From NCBI GenBank assembly GCA_020746835.1, contig JAGPNK010000001.1, forward strand, positions 310,001-374,000: a DNA stretch of 64,000 nt, written 5' to 3'. The DNA comes from Stachybotrys elegans (taxonomy: Eukaryota > Ascomycota > Sordariomycetes > Hypocreales > Stachybotryaceae). How positions within the stretch are numbered: position 1 is the stretch's first letter; every line of letters begins with the position of its first letter. Under the pieces are notes generated by a model. The model had not been told where the DNA came from. It made no database searches and was given only the letters and a program-made list of their open reading frames with translations. A program made the translations under genes and the position numbers. Positions 34,965 to 44,148 of the stretch are shown here, piece after piece.

Positions 34965-35050
34965 AGATGTCAGAGATCTTGGTATGGTATTTTGAGGTCA
35001 TCACGGTATTCAGTAGCAGAACTGGATGAAAAAGGTTCTCATCATGTAGG
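34965..35050 (-). ncRNA. snR24: Box C/D snoRNA, U24/snR24 family (intron B)
   Basis: All four boxes are present in order on the minus strand: C ATGATGA (35045-35039), D' CTGA (35013-35010), C' GTGATGA (35004-34998) and D CTGA (34973-34970), 76 bases from C to D. The guide before box D, ACCAAGATCT, is complementary to the conserved large-subunit rRNA stretch AGAUCUUGGU, the U24 target. The C' box and its distance to this guide also resemble U24. The D' guide (CTGCTA) keeps only part of the second U24 target match. Predicted role: 2'-O-methylation of 25S rRNA. Confidence 0.8.
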
Positions 35051-35238
35051 AAGAGGATTGGTGGATCGAGCAGAAAACAAAAGACAAGACTTACCATGTG
35101 CCAGAACCATACATGGTGGTTCATAGCAAGACTTGCTACTTGCGCGCCAGGTGATGTATTCCAACACTATAGTCCTCCAGTTAGTACTCGATGCAGCTGC
35201 ATGATAGCGGTGGAGAGAGATCGCTGGTGGCTGATGAC

Positions 35239-35315
35239 TTGGATCAGATGGTAGTGCATGTTGTTCAGACGCTCAGGAGTCGCGGGAACAGTGGTGTGTA
35301 TTATCATCACTTGGG
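35239..35315 (-). ncRNA. snR55: Box C/D snoRNA, U33/snR55 family (intron A)
   Basis: Box C GTGATGA at 35310-35304 and box D CTGA at 35247-35244 on the minus strand, with candidate D' boxes between. The guide just before box D reads ACATGCACTACCAT. It can pair with the conserved 18S rRNA stretch GUGGUGGUGCAUG (two G-U pairs) so that the fifth position before box D faces a U, matching the U33/snR55 target (yeast 18S U1269). The same guide occurs in human U33. The rRNA sequence is from memory. A terminal stem is not obvious, so exact ends are approximate. Confidence 0.78.
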
Positions 35316-35400
35316 AGTGTCGAAGGGTTGGCGTGGTGAAACTTACCTGATGGATTCGAATGCGATGCAACTCAGCAAGCCATCACTGCATTTCCTGGGC

Positions 35401-35796
35401 AATCCCATTCCTCAGAGGATATGAGAGTGAGTCCTCCATGATCATGGAGATCATGGCCAAGGACTCCTGCGCCAAAGGTCAATCTGTGCTTTGTTGAGAG
35501 GAAGAAGAAATTTCTTTTCAAATGCAGGTTAAATTCTTGCAGCAAATTTGCTTGGTCGATAGTGGATACCAATCAGATTCCTCTTTTACACGCATAACAT
35601 ACCCGTCTAGCCCGAATGTATGTATTAAAGAGGCAAGGCTCCATTCTGCCAGGACCATATTTTCGTCTAGGTTAGGTAAGTGCATGTGAAAGAAATATGA
35701 AGGTCTGATGATGTTGATGCCGCTCAACTCCTGTTGATTATGCATTATCTATTTTGATCAGCAGGCAAAGTTCTTCCCTGAAGAAATCCCCGAAAT
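35401..35796. promoter_or_regulatory. Probable bidirectional promoter of the snoRNA host and mtr3
   Basis: Lies between the first mapped snoRNA-host intron (minus) and the mtr3 start (plus). It holds a perfect 14-bp palindrome TCCATGATCATGGA (35435-35448) inside a GAGTCC/GGACTC pair of arms (35429-35434 and 35461-35466). Upstream host exons may also lie here. Confidence 0.4.
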
Positions 35797-36697
35797 ATGG
35801 CAGACAGGCGGCGCATCAACGGTCCAGCGGGCGCAACGCTCCCGCCTCTCTACGATGAGGATGAATTCCCAGCACAGCACCGCCTCCGAGCAGCCAATGG
35901 AGTGAGGCCACTTTGTGAGATTTCCCTGCCTCTTTCCGTGGTACCGGCACTGACTTTTACAAGACCTCAAGACGGGCGTTACGCCATCAGCATCTGGGTC
36001 GGCATACTTGGAGATGGATGCACGGGACGGATCAACAAAGAGTGGCATGAAACTTACATGCACAGTCCATGGGCCGAGGTCACTCCCACGTTCCGCTCCT
36101 TTCTCCCCTCACATGGTCCTCTCTACCCATGTTAAGTATGCGCCTTTTGCAACACGCCAACGTCGAGGCTATCTACGGGACTCGACTGAGCGTGATCTGA
36201 GCTCACATCTTGAAACGGCCCTCCGTGGCGCGCTGATCGCAGATCGCTGGCCCAAAAGTGGTGTGGATGTTATTGTGACCGTCATCGAAGGCGAGCAGGT
36301 TCGCTACACTGCTCTGGACCGCGGGGAGGAGGACTGGGATATGATGAGCGTCCTCAGCGGGTGCATCACTGTGGCTGCCGCGGCTCTGGCCGATGCAGGC
36401 ATTGACTGTGTCGACGCAGTCGCTGGTGGAGTTGCGGCACTCGTCCCCGGTGTCGACGACGAAAAGCCCGTCGTGGTATTAGACCCGGTGCCTTCTGAAC
36501 ACCGGAATATATTGGCAGCATGTTGTGTGGCATACCTACCCATGCGGGACGAGATCACCAACATGTGGCTCAAGGGTCATTTGCCAACGTCTGACGGCAA
36601 TCTGCACCGCGAGCTTATATCTCGGGCAATTCATGCAGGCAAGGGCACGCATCGAGCCATATCAGCCTCCCTGAGTGAGGCTTTGAGCGGGCCCTGA
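35797..36697 (+). CDS. mtr3: Exosome complex subunit Mtr3 (RNase PH fold)
   Basis: Two exons, 35797-35914 and 35964-36697, predict 283 residues. The intron joins VRPLYLKTG in frame, using a GTGAGA donor, a CTGAC branch and an AAG acceptor. Mtr3 is one of six RNase-PH-like ring subunits of the nuclear/cytosolic RNA exosome and is catalytically inactive in known species. Family features: PPLYDEDEFP near the start, TPSASGSAYLEM, then THVKYAPFATRQRRGYLRDS, and a second half with VIVTVIEG, ITVAAAALADAGIDCVDAVA and LDPVPSE. Length is typical. It lies next to a snoRNA host gene on the opposite strand, and both serve rRNA maturation. Confidence 0.9.
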
Positions 36698-37531
36698 TGG
36701 ACAGGAAGGCTTCCCCCTCGCCCAATACTACCACCTGTCTTGCATCTTGCCGGCCAAGTCGGACTGGGGTCCAGTAGAGTTCGCACTCCCTACTAGAATA
36801 TCCGGAATTGTCTGTCGCCTTGAGATCCATCAGTCGCGTGGATTATTTTACACCGAGGGAGTTGGCAGAGGGGCGGAAATCCGTACAAGATGTTAACAAC
36901 TGTACTATATCGTGGTGCTATGTCGTAAAGCAAGCATTACAATACAATGAACAATAGCCCGTGTTATTGCACACGACCACCGTGCACAAGTACACAAAGA
37001 CTGAATTCGTATCTGATTGTCGATATTTTTGATGTTGTTACCCCCTTTGTTGCCTGTTGTTAGACCATCTCACCATTCTGAGGTAGCACTGTGCTGAGAG
37101 AGGTAGGGTGCCTGCGGTTAGTGGATCGGTAGTGCCTCATTGTGTTGTACTCGCTAGCACCGAAATAGACTAGGCACTGAGTTGGTACTTGGAGAAGCAG
37201 CGCGTGGAATCATCCGAGCCATCTTTCCAATGTCTCCATGTGGGTACCAATTTGGTACTGATTCGGAAGTGCGGGTAAGAAGGATGCAAGAGGTACCTTG
37301 GGGTACGCGCTGCCTCGCGTCAGCGATACATGGATATCATTTAGTACCTTGTCTGGGCATCACACCTGCCCAAACTCCGATGCATCGACACCGCATTCCG
37401 TCTCCGCCAAATCCTACGGTTTCTGGACGGGATGCTCGCTTCGCCCTTTCGCCTTCCCCTCCCCGCCAGTCTTAGCCCGGTGGCCATTCACTAACTGTCG
37501 ACTTCCGTGGTTCTGCTTGTAATCCGGCCAC
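36698..37531. other. Intergenic: mtr3 3' flank and promoter of the RING gene
   Basis: About 830 bases. The right part has several GGTAC-type motifs (37239-37350: TGGTACC, TTGGTACTG, GAGGTACCTTGGGGTAC). No gene recognised. Confidence 0.4.
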
Positions 37532-40369
37532 ATGGCCGAGTTCCCGGGAACAGCAGCACCACCTACCAGCTTCCACAACGTGAGCAGCTGGTACAACTTG
37601 ACAGCCTGGACTGTCAACGTCACGCGGTATGCCCCTATCTTTGAAGATATTGTATGGGCTGGCCCGCGGATTTTTATGAAGCTCGGTTCCTTCATAAGCC
37701 ACCCACTCCCGCTCGACGAACAATCGACCCAAGCGACTCAATACAGTGCCGGGGCTTCCGTCGATAGCAGCCCAATTGACCTCGCGACCCTCGACGATCA
37801 CGGCATTTACAAGATGATGGAGCCTGGGGTCCTATCTGCTACCAGCGATGAGCCCGCTTCCCAGGCTTCCAATCTGGCATCCGATGGCAGCCGTGGCCTG
37901 GGAAGCATATTCAGCTACGCTACGAGCAAATGGGCCATCTCCTGTATAGTCATGGCTATAGTTCTCAACCGAACCCATATATTCGCCGCCACGCGCCGCC
38001 GTTCTCGATTCAGCTGGCATGTCAGGTTTCTTCTTCGCCTGGTTCCGCTGGTCATGCTCATCCTACAGGCCCGGGACCTCCTTCAGTCCATCCAGTGTCA
38101 GACCTCGGCTGATTTCTCGCAACTACGCTGGGGAAACGCGACCAGATCTTCTGATTTGATGTTTTCCCATGCGAACGGTCTCCTCAACACGATTAGCTCG
38201 GTCCTTCTCTTTGGGTATACGGATAAGCAGTCATGTCTGGCTGTTCAAATGATCCCAGCCAGCGACCTAGAGCCATCAAAGGACCTGCGCGGCTCACTGT
38301 CTCTCCTATGGCCATTGTTTGGAACTTTCTGCCTCAGCCACTTTGTTGAGACGCTGTCGTGCGCAGTTCAAGGACGACCCCTTGCTGCCGAAACGGGAAT
38401 GACTTTGTTTGAACAATCCCTAGCCTTCGCCGAGGCTGATGCTGCCGTGAGTAACCAGCTCGCCTGGGGCTCCTTCACCAAGTCGCGCTCATCGGAAGCC
38501 GCATCTTCACCCCTAGGAAGCACAATTGCACTGACGCGAAGCATGATTCTAAAGCGTGTTAATACTCCCACAGAGGTGCTGCTTGTGGCATTTCTCTCCT
38601 CAATGACTCACATCTCGAGCCATGTTTTGGCAATTTTCGACCTCCAAGCTAAATTCCGACTGGTCAACACTGGGTTCTGGGCTTTCTGTTTCATGGGAAG
38701 TATTGCATGGAGTGCAATCACGTTTGATCTCGATGATCCTGCCCGGCAAGGGTTACTAAGATTCCCAACTGTCTGCATTATCGGGTTTCTTCCCCATGCC
38801 TTGGTGCTCGCCGGCATTGCCATGTGTTGCACCATATACGCCCTAGCTCTTCTCCTGTCGGCTCTGGCGCCGCCACCAGCATATGAGAGCCCACGAAGGA
38901 CGTTCCGCCAGAGGCTGGTTGCCGCCCATGAGAATATGCAGGCCAACATTTCGCTTTCAGAGATTCGAGTAACCAGGGAAATGGATTTCTATACAGCGCT
39001 GCTAAGGACTGGATTCGCGGCGATTACAATGGCCAGCGAGGCCGTGTATCTCAACGAAGATCGCGGCATATCGCTCAAACAACGCACCTGGCTTGAAGAA
39101 GCCCGGTACCGGGAGATTGAGGAGATGCAAAGGCACTGGGCCGGCATGGATGTACCCAGCTCCAAGTACGACTCGATTGGTGCGATTGGCCTCATACCCG
39201 TGGAGGGAGGGTCTTTGAAAACCTCGAGTGGATATGCCAGAGAACGCGCTGCACAGAAAGTTCCCAAGGGGCGCGGTGACCGAAGCCTTCGCGTCGGTGT
39301 GGGCGCGACAGAGCGAAGTTCTAGGTGGCTTCTTGCCGTGGAGTTCATGCTGAACATCCACAAGCTCATCGCCAGACTGTCGGCCCTATCTATCCTTTGG
39401 TGTTTGAGAGCTCTCCGTATTCGACGCCAGCCCGCCTGGCTTCTCTGGCTCGCCCGTCGCCCCAAAACTGGGAGGGAGAGCGAGGCAGCAGCTCTGAGAA
39501 GAAATGCCACAAGTGTCGGTGATCCCCTCGCATTCAATCAAAACGGCTTCATCCCAAGGACGGACGGAATCGATGTCGAGGCTGAGTTCAGGCATGTAGG
39601 CAGCATCCAGGACGAAGATTCTCTAGACAAGGACCTGTATAACTACTGGCTGAAAGGAGGTTGGTGGGGTTCCAAAGATTCCAGCGGTGACTTCGCACCC
39701 TCTTCAGCGGACGAGGACTGGGATAACACGAGTGTTGTCTCATTTTCCACTCAGGACCCTGATCACAGCGACGAAGATGGTTGGGAATCGGATGGCTCTG
39801 GTCAAAGGACACCTACCCAGGGATCGCAGCAATTCTCTCGTGAGAGCACACCTTTTGCCGATAGCCCCATGAATATGGGCGACCTGGCACGACTTCTACA
39901 CCCGCAAACATCAGAGGAGAAGGAGGAGGCTCGCGCGCTCTCTGCCCACCTACAAAGCGACGGGATTATGACGAGGGCGAAATACAGACGGATGGAACAA
40001 CTTCAGCGAACCCGGATTCTCACAATCGCAGCATCGCGGTCGCACCAGGCTGGAGCTGCTGGCCGGAACGCGAAGCTGAGCCCTGAAGAGGAGGAACTCC
40101 TATTGGAGCAGGTCCTCTTGTCTCGTAGGCAAGCCTCGGCGGAGAAGAAGGATGGCCCAGTTCAGTGGAATCAAGGTGCCGCGGGCCTCGGAGGCGATGG
40201 ACCACAGTGCGTTGTGTGCCAATGTTCGCCGCGCACCATCATCGTCTGGCCTTGCCGCTGCTTGAGCCTCTGCGACGACTGTCGTGTCTCGTTGGCTATG
40301 AACAACTTTGACAAGTGTGTCTGCTGTAGGCGGGAAGTTATCAGCTTCAGCCGCATCTTTGTTCCTTGA
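37532..40369 (+). CDS. Multi-pass RING-type ubiquitin ligase, Asi1/Asi3-like
   Basis: Single exon of 945 residues. The N-terminal region has several N-x-S/T sites, then multiple hydrophobic segments: about 130-150, 165-190, 250-270 (WPLFGTFCLSHFVETL), 345-365, and 405-450 (FLPHALVLAGIAMCCTIYAL). A long cytosolic/nuclear middle is acidic and Ser-rich. The C-terminal RING (about 890-940) reads CVVCQCSPRTIIVWPCRCLS, then LCDDC and CVCCRREV, ending ISFSRIFVP. In budding yeast, Asi1-Asi3 sit in the inner nuclear membrane and degrade misplaced membrane proteins and Stp1/Stp2 factors. The fungal homolog is often named Asi3; the exact function here is inferred from the RING and membrane layout. Convergent with sen34. 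Confidence 0.82.
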   Translation: MAEFPGTAAPPTSFHNVSSWYNLTAWTVNVTRYAPIFEDIVWAGPRIFMKLGSFISHPLPLDEQSTQATQYSAGASVDSSPIDLATLDDHGIYKMMEPGVLSATSDEPASQASNLASDGSRGLGSIFSYATSKWAISCIVMAIVLNRTHIFAATRRRSRFSWHVRFLLRLVPLVMLILQARDLLQSIQCQTSADFSQLRWGNATRSSDLMFSHANGLLNTISSVLLFGYTDKQSCLAVQMIPASDLEPSKDLRGSLSLLWPLFGTFCLSHFVETLSCAVQGRPLAAETGMTLFEQSLAFAEADAAVSNQLAWGSFTKSRSSEAASSPLGSTIALTRSMILKRVNTPTEVLLVAFLSSMTHISSHVLAIFDLQAKFRLVNTGFWAFCFMGSIAWSAITFDLDDPARQGLLRFPTVCIIGFLPHALVLAGIAMCCTIYALALLLSALAPPPAYESPRRTFRQRLVAAHENMQANISLSEIRVTREMDFYTALLRTGFAAITMASEAVYLNEDRGISLKQRTWLEEARYREIEEMQRHWAGMDVPSSKYDSIGAIGLIPVEGGSLKTSSGYARERAAQKVPKGRGDRSLRVGVGATERSSRWLLAVEFMLNIHKLIARLSALSILWCLRALRIRRQPAWLLWLARRPKTGRESEAAALRRNATSVGDPLAFNQNGFIPRTDGIDVEAEFRHVGSIQDEDSLDKDLYNYWLKGGWWGSKDSSGDFAPSSADEDWDNTSVVSFSTQDPDHSDEDGWESDGSGQRTPTQGSQQFSRESTPFADSPMNMGDLARLLHPQTSEEKEEARALSAHLQSDGIMTRAKYRRMEQLQRTRILTIAASRSHQAGAAGRNAKLSPEEEELLLEQVLLSRRQASAEKKDGPVQWNQGAAGLGGDGPQCVVCQCSPRTIIVWPCRCLSLCDDCRVSLAMNNFDKCVCCRREVISFSRIFVP

Positions 40370-40561
40370 TTGGGGCGAGCGACGATTCATCATGTAGCAC
40401 GAGAGACTCAATTAGGTTTGCACACAAGGCGTTTGGGAGTGTGTTGTCATTTGGAACAGCATTGGTTTCCTCTGTTTACACTCTCAAGGGTATTTAGCAT
40501 AGGATAGAGCCCTTGGAATCGAGTTATATTGCTGGCTTGCCAGTCATCTACTTTGCTGTAT

Positions 40562-41437
40562 CTACATGCTGGCCCATTCCATGCTAAAGGTCTTCACAGG
40601 ACCCTCTTCGTCAATGGTCGGGCCGGGAGCCTGTCCGCCGAGGAGGAATGCTTTCTTGACTGCCGTGGCCAGTCGTCCTCCCGCTACTAGGTCCAGAACG
40701 GGCATCTTCTCATCCCAGTCGTGACTGGTCGCCATGAAATGAGCATGATATCGAAGAGGGTCACCAGGATAGACGCTATACTGAGACCCAAACCGAAGAC
40801 CTGGGGTCATGTAGTAGCCAGTACTTTGCAAGAACCGGCACAGAGGGTTTGCTGGTGGACTAGAGAGTAGAGGCGCCGAGGTGGCTTCCGTGGAAATGAG
40901 TTCACGACTGGAAGTGGCAGTGACACCGAGAGAGGGAAGCGCATGTGCTTCTGGGCGTCCAGAGGATACTTTAGAAGTAGCTTCTCCTTCAGACGGCCCA
41001 GGTCCATCATGCGCAGCAGAGTCGGCTGGGAGAGGCTGAGCCGAAGTCTGCGCGGATCGTCCTCGCCGTTTGGCAATATTGGAGGCCTTTTCTGCATTAC
41101 TCTCCTGCAGCAGCTTTGATGCCGTCGCCTTCCTCTGACGAAGGAATTGGACATATCTTTCCGTGGCGGACGAGCCAGGCTGACACAGTGCATCCCGGTG
41201 CGCCGCAACAGCGTCTACGATGTAGGCAGCACCCTTTTGTACAAGAGCTTCGGCCTCCTCTGGGCGCAGTTCTATTGGCAACCCGAGAAAAACATTCTGG
41301 GATGGCTGCTGGGGGGCAGTTCCGACGAGGTTACCACACATATTTTCTTGCCGGCGAAGAACCTCAACCTCTTCATAGTCAAAGACGAGATAGCGATCAG
41401 CTATGCGGGAGATCCGCACTTTGCTCTGCGTTTCCAT
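40562..41437 (-). CDS. sen34: tRNA-splicing endonuclease subunit Sen34
   Basis: Catalytic subunit that cuts the 3' splice site of intron-containing pre-tRNAs, within the Sen2-Sen15-Sen34-Sen54 complex. One exon, 291 residues from the first ATG (METQSKVRIS); an in-frame GTG 33 bases upstream is not a likely start. N-terminal domain: YLVFDYEEVEVLRRQENMCG. A disordered Ser/Pro-rich linker spans 120-200. C-terminal nuclease domain: YYMTPGLRFGSQYSVYPGDP, then RYHAHF. The catalytic triad is intact: Tyr of VYPGD, His eight residues later (RYHAH) and Lys 31 after that (TAVKKAF), the same spacing as the human enzyme. Confidence 0.93.
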   Translation of the reverse strand: METQSKVRISRIADRYLVFDYEEVEVLRRQENMCGNLVGTAPQQPSQNVFLGLPIELRPEEAEALVQKGAAYIVDAVAAHRDALCQPGSSATERYVQFLRQRKATASKLLQESNAEKASNIAKRRGRSAQTSAQPLPADSAAHDGPGPSEGEATSKVSSGRPEAHALPSLGVTATSSRELISTEATSAPLLSSPPANPLCRFLQSTGYYMTPGLRFGSQYSVYPGDPLRYHAHFMATSHDWDEKMPVLDLVAGGRLATAVKKAFLLGGQAPGPTIDEEGPVKTFSMEWASM

Positions 41438-41869
41438 GGAGCCTACACGATCTGATTCCGTTAGCGTCACTGGTCGTCAATGAGCAGATGGCTGGGTGTA
41501 ATAAATGAAGGATTGGAAGGTAAAGTCATAAGTCGTCTTCGTAAAATTTGATTGTGTCGTCACAGAAATTCAGTGGATTGACAGATTCAATGGAATAATC
41601 ATGCTACCTCGTAGCGTGGTTGGGTGCAGAGTGGATAGTGAGATGAAGAAACGGCTTACCTTGCGTCAATACTGTCCCTGACATGCTTGTGGACTGTTGG
41701 ATTGAGGTCCAAAGGAAGAAGGCTTGCCATGTTGAAATTCTCACGAGGATAAAAACTTGATATAGGCGTGGTGGGGCGGCTAGTACGAGGGTCAATATTC
41801 GATTATGCGAGCGAGGTATGGCTCCAGTTGTGGTTATTCGCATATGGAGACATGCTTCGACCACTCAGT
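41438..41869. other. Intergenic: sen34 promoter and elp4 3' flank
   Basis: About 430 bases, both flanking genes on the minus strand. AT-rich near 41510-41600. Nothing further recognised. Confidence 0.35.
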
Positions 41870-43049
41870 TTAGAACTCAAGCGACTGGTTCTTTCCTTCG
41901 CCCGCCTTGCTGCCCTTGTCCGGGTTCTCGTCTTCTCCTACTGGAGGCAGGGTAAATGGCGTTATCACCAAACCATTGGAGCTGCTCAGCCTGAAGGACA
42001 AATCGTCCCTCATCCAGAGCCCGTCCAGTCCACCCCCCTTCTCTTGGAACCCAGGCAAGCTGTGCGTTCTGAGAAGGCCCTGTGTTTTGTCCTCGCCTGG
42101 TAAATCCCGGGCTATCTTGTTTTGGTGCTGGAGAGGAACCAACTCCAGGACGCCATCAGAGAGAAGTTCAATCCATCGAACCAGGCCAGAGGACCGGGGG
42201 TGCAGGGATATGGGCAATGTGATGAGAGCTGTCGTGCGCGTGGAAAATTGGCGAAGCAGTCCTCGAAGTCCATGCAGAAATTGTAGCACTTCTTGCGGTC
42301 GGCACGCCGTAGAGGCGTAGACTGTGGGCGACAGCAGGTTTGGTATGACTATGCGGTGAACCGATGTAGGGGAGCGCGCCAACTTCGAAGAGAGGTCAGA
42401 GAGGAAGCGCTTGAAGACAGAGGGTGCTGAGCGAGCTGATAAAGGGTCGCTTGAAGGACAGACGTGAAGCTGGCCTTTCATAGCACTATGCTCCAAGCGC
42501 TTTGTGAGGTCGAAACTGTGACAAAACTGGCTTGAGCTTGTGCTTGTGCTTGGTCCTGGAGCAGATGAGGGTGTGAGTCATGAGAATATATCGCGGGCGC
42601 GGCAACGAACCTCGAGGTTGTGGGCTCTTGTTCCCCAGGCTTTCATATCGCCAGGCGATCTTCATCCTATCATCCGCAGCCTGGTCGCTTTTCTGAATCT
42701 TGGGCTCCGGTGCGGCAACAAGGCCTGGCAGTTCTCGACGCCATGAATCGTCATAGCCCAGGATGTGGACATCATGACCTTGAACAAGTCCTTCGGCAGC
42801 ATAGTAGCGGAGCAGAATCCCCCCAAAATCCGTAGTACCGGCTTCTTCAACGAGCACCGAGGATCCCATGGGGAGGCCGGCATGGCCCGCCAAGAGTTGA
42901 TCAAATGAGAGAGTTCCCGTAGAAGTGGTAATTCTGCCATCCAAAGGCGATGGCCTCGTTCCTGGAGCCGGGGATTTGTCTTGCCGCAGTGCTTGCGAAG
43001 ACGACGGGCTCGGGGCCCCAATGACCACATTCCTTTTTCGAAAGGACAT
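41870..43049 (-). CDS. elp4: Elongator complex protein 4 (Elp4, PAXNEB family)
   Basis: Elp4 is part of the RecA-like Elp4-Elp5-Elp6 ring of Elongator, needed for wobble-uridine modification of tRNAs. Two exons, 43049-42611 and 42555-41870, predict 374 residues; the join gives SPQPRGPSTS, followed by QFCHSFDLTKRLE. Family blocks: TSTGTLSFDQLLAGHAGLPM and GSSVLVEEAGTTDFGGILLR, the RecA-like start, then a middle strand VHRIVIPNLLSPTVY and the second half with GLVRWIELLSDGVLELVPL. A short Ser/Pro-rich N-terminus precedes the fold. The first intron has a weak GTTCGT donor. Divergent from rpb8 with 390 bases between starts. Confidence 0.93.
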
Positions 43050-43438
43050 TTTTTTTATTCCCCAACGCCCTGCCGCTCTAATCAAGTTCAACACATGTTT
43101 CTGCTGGGAGTTTGCAATTTGGCACTTGAATAAGTCGAGCCTTTCTTTGATCCGTGGGTCGGGCAGCCCCGATTAAAGAATATTGAGGCACACAGTGGAG
43201 GACCGGCCTGATGTCAGTGGGTAACAGCGGAAAGCACTTGCCCCACCAAGCCCGAGATTTCTCTGGATTTGAGATGCTCTTGTTACTTATTTGCGATGCA
43301 AACAAAGCCCAGCGCCTGAGGAGATATACAACGATTGAATCCGCCCCCAGAGACGACCATTGGCATCACTAGCCGGTACACCTCGCACCAGAATCAACCT
43401 CCTTCTCTTTCAGCTTCACAAGAGGACCATCTTTCAAC
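43050..43438. promoter_or_regulatory. Divergent promoter of elp4 and rpb8
   Basis: A 389-base region between two genes of the transcription/translation machinery. No TATA box stands out. Co-regulation is possible but not shown. Confidence 0.4.
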
Positions 43439-43975
43439 ATGTCTGGCGGCGGCGATGCGACCCTCTTCGAGGATTCTTTCACGGTGACCGACTATGACCA
43501 GTCCAAGTACGATCGTGTAGGGCGTATCTCGTGCACCTCGGCCGACTCCCAGACTGTCATGGTTCTCGACATCAACATAGAGCTCTTCCCTTGCACAGTG
43601 TCCGACAGCTTGCACGTCGTCCTCACGACCACGCTGAACCCCGACGGCACCAAGGAGGAGGAGAAGGGCTGGCGGGATGTTGGCAAAGCGGGAGACGCAC
43701 CGGCCACCCTCGCAGATCTGTATGACTACGTTTGCTACGGAAAAATATACAAATTCGAGGAGACGTACGACGGAAACACCATGTATGCGCTCCCTCCATT
43801 TCTCTCTCCCGCCCGGAGTTGTTTATTGTTGGACCTTGTGTACTAATGCTTGAGCCTCCTCCTCTTTAGCAACGCATACGTCTCCTTTGGCGGCCTCCTC
43901 ATGTCCTTGCAAGGACCCGTCAAGAAGCTGACGCCGCTACGTGTCGATAACGTCTACCTCCTCATCAAGAAATAA
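43439..43975 (+). CDS. rpb8: RNA polymerases I, II and III shared subunit Rpb8 (RPABC3)
   Basis: Small subunit common to all three nuclear RNA polymerases. Two exons, 43439-43782 and 43870-43975, predict 149 residues. The intron interrupts the Ile codon of NTINAYVSFGG; it has a GTATGC donor and TTTAG acceptor. The OB-like fold is recognised from LFEDSFTVTDYDQSKYDRV, then MVLDINIELFP, DYVCYGKIYKFEE and the C-terminus PVKKLTPLRVDNVYLLIKK. Length and end match the family closely. Confidence 0.96.
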
Positions 43976-44148
43976 GCAATCTCGAACCCAAAATATCGCC
44001 TCGGCTCCGCGCAACCCCGTTGTTCATGCTCAGACACCGCTCCCCGCCCGACCAGGCTACAATGCGATAGCAGCGTTGTACACTCAGGTCCACCGTGCTG
44101 GCCCCTCCGTCCGCTAGGCACAGGGCGTTGCGACGTTGTGGCGCATGT

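Larger units (their letters stand above)
34500..35400 (-). ncRNA. Spliced non-coding host gene with intronic box C/D snoRNAs
   Basis: Three introns with strong signals are read on the minus strand. Intron A 35346-35167: GTAAGT, perfect TACTAAC at 35186-35180, CTATAG. Intron B 35094-34900: GTAAGT, GGCTAAC, GACAG. Intron C 34846-34532: GTAAGT, CGCTAAC, TTTAG. The exons between them are only 72 and 52 bases and show no known protein domain. Introns A and B each contain a box C/D snoRNA with recognisable guide sequence, and intron C a weaker candidate. This is the arrangement of a non-coding snoRNA host, as known in Neurospora and other eukaryotes. The outer ends are not defined; the promoter probably lies before 35796, shared with mtr3. 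That the exons encode nothing is an inference. Confidence 0.75.

Noticed and set aside
34903..35124. Minus-strand frame of 73 codons inside the snoRNA host
   Set aside because: It reads straight through the GTAAGT donor and the U24-type snoRNA of intron B, so it is not a protein gene.
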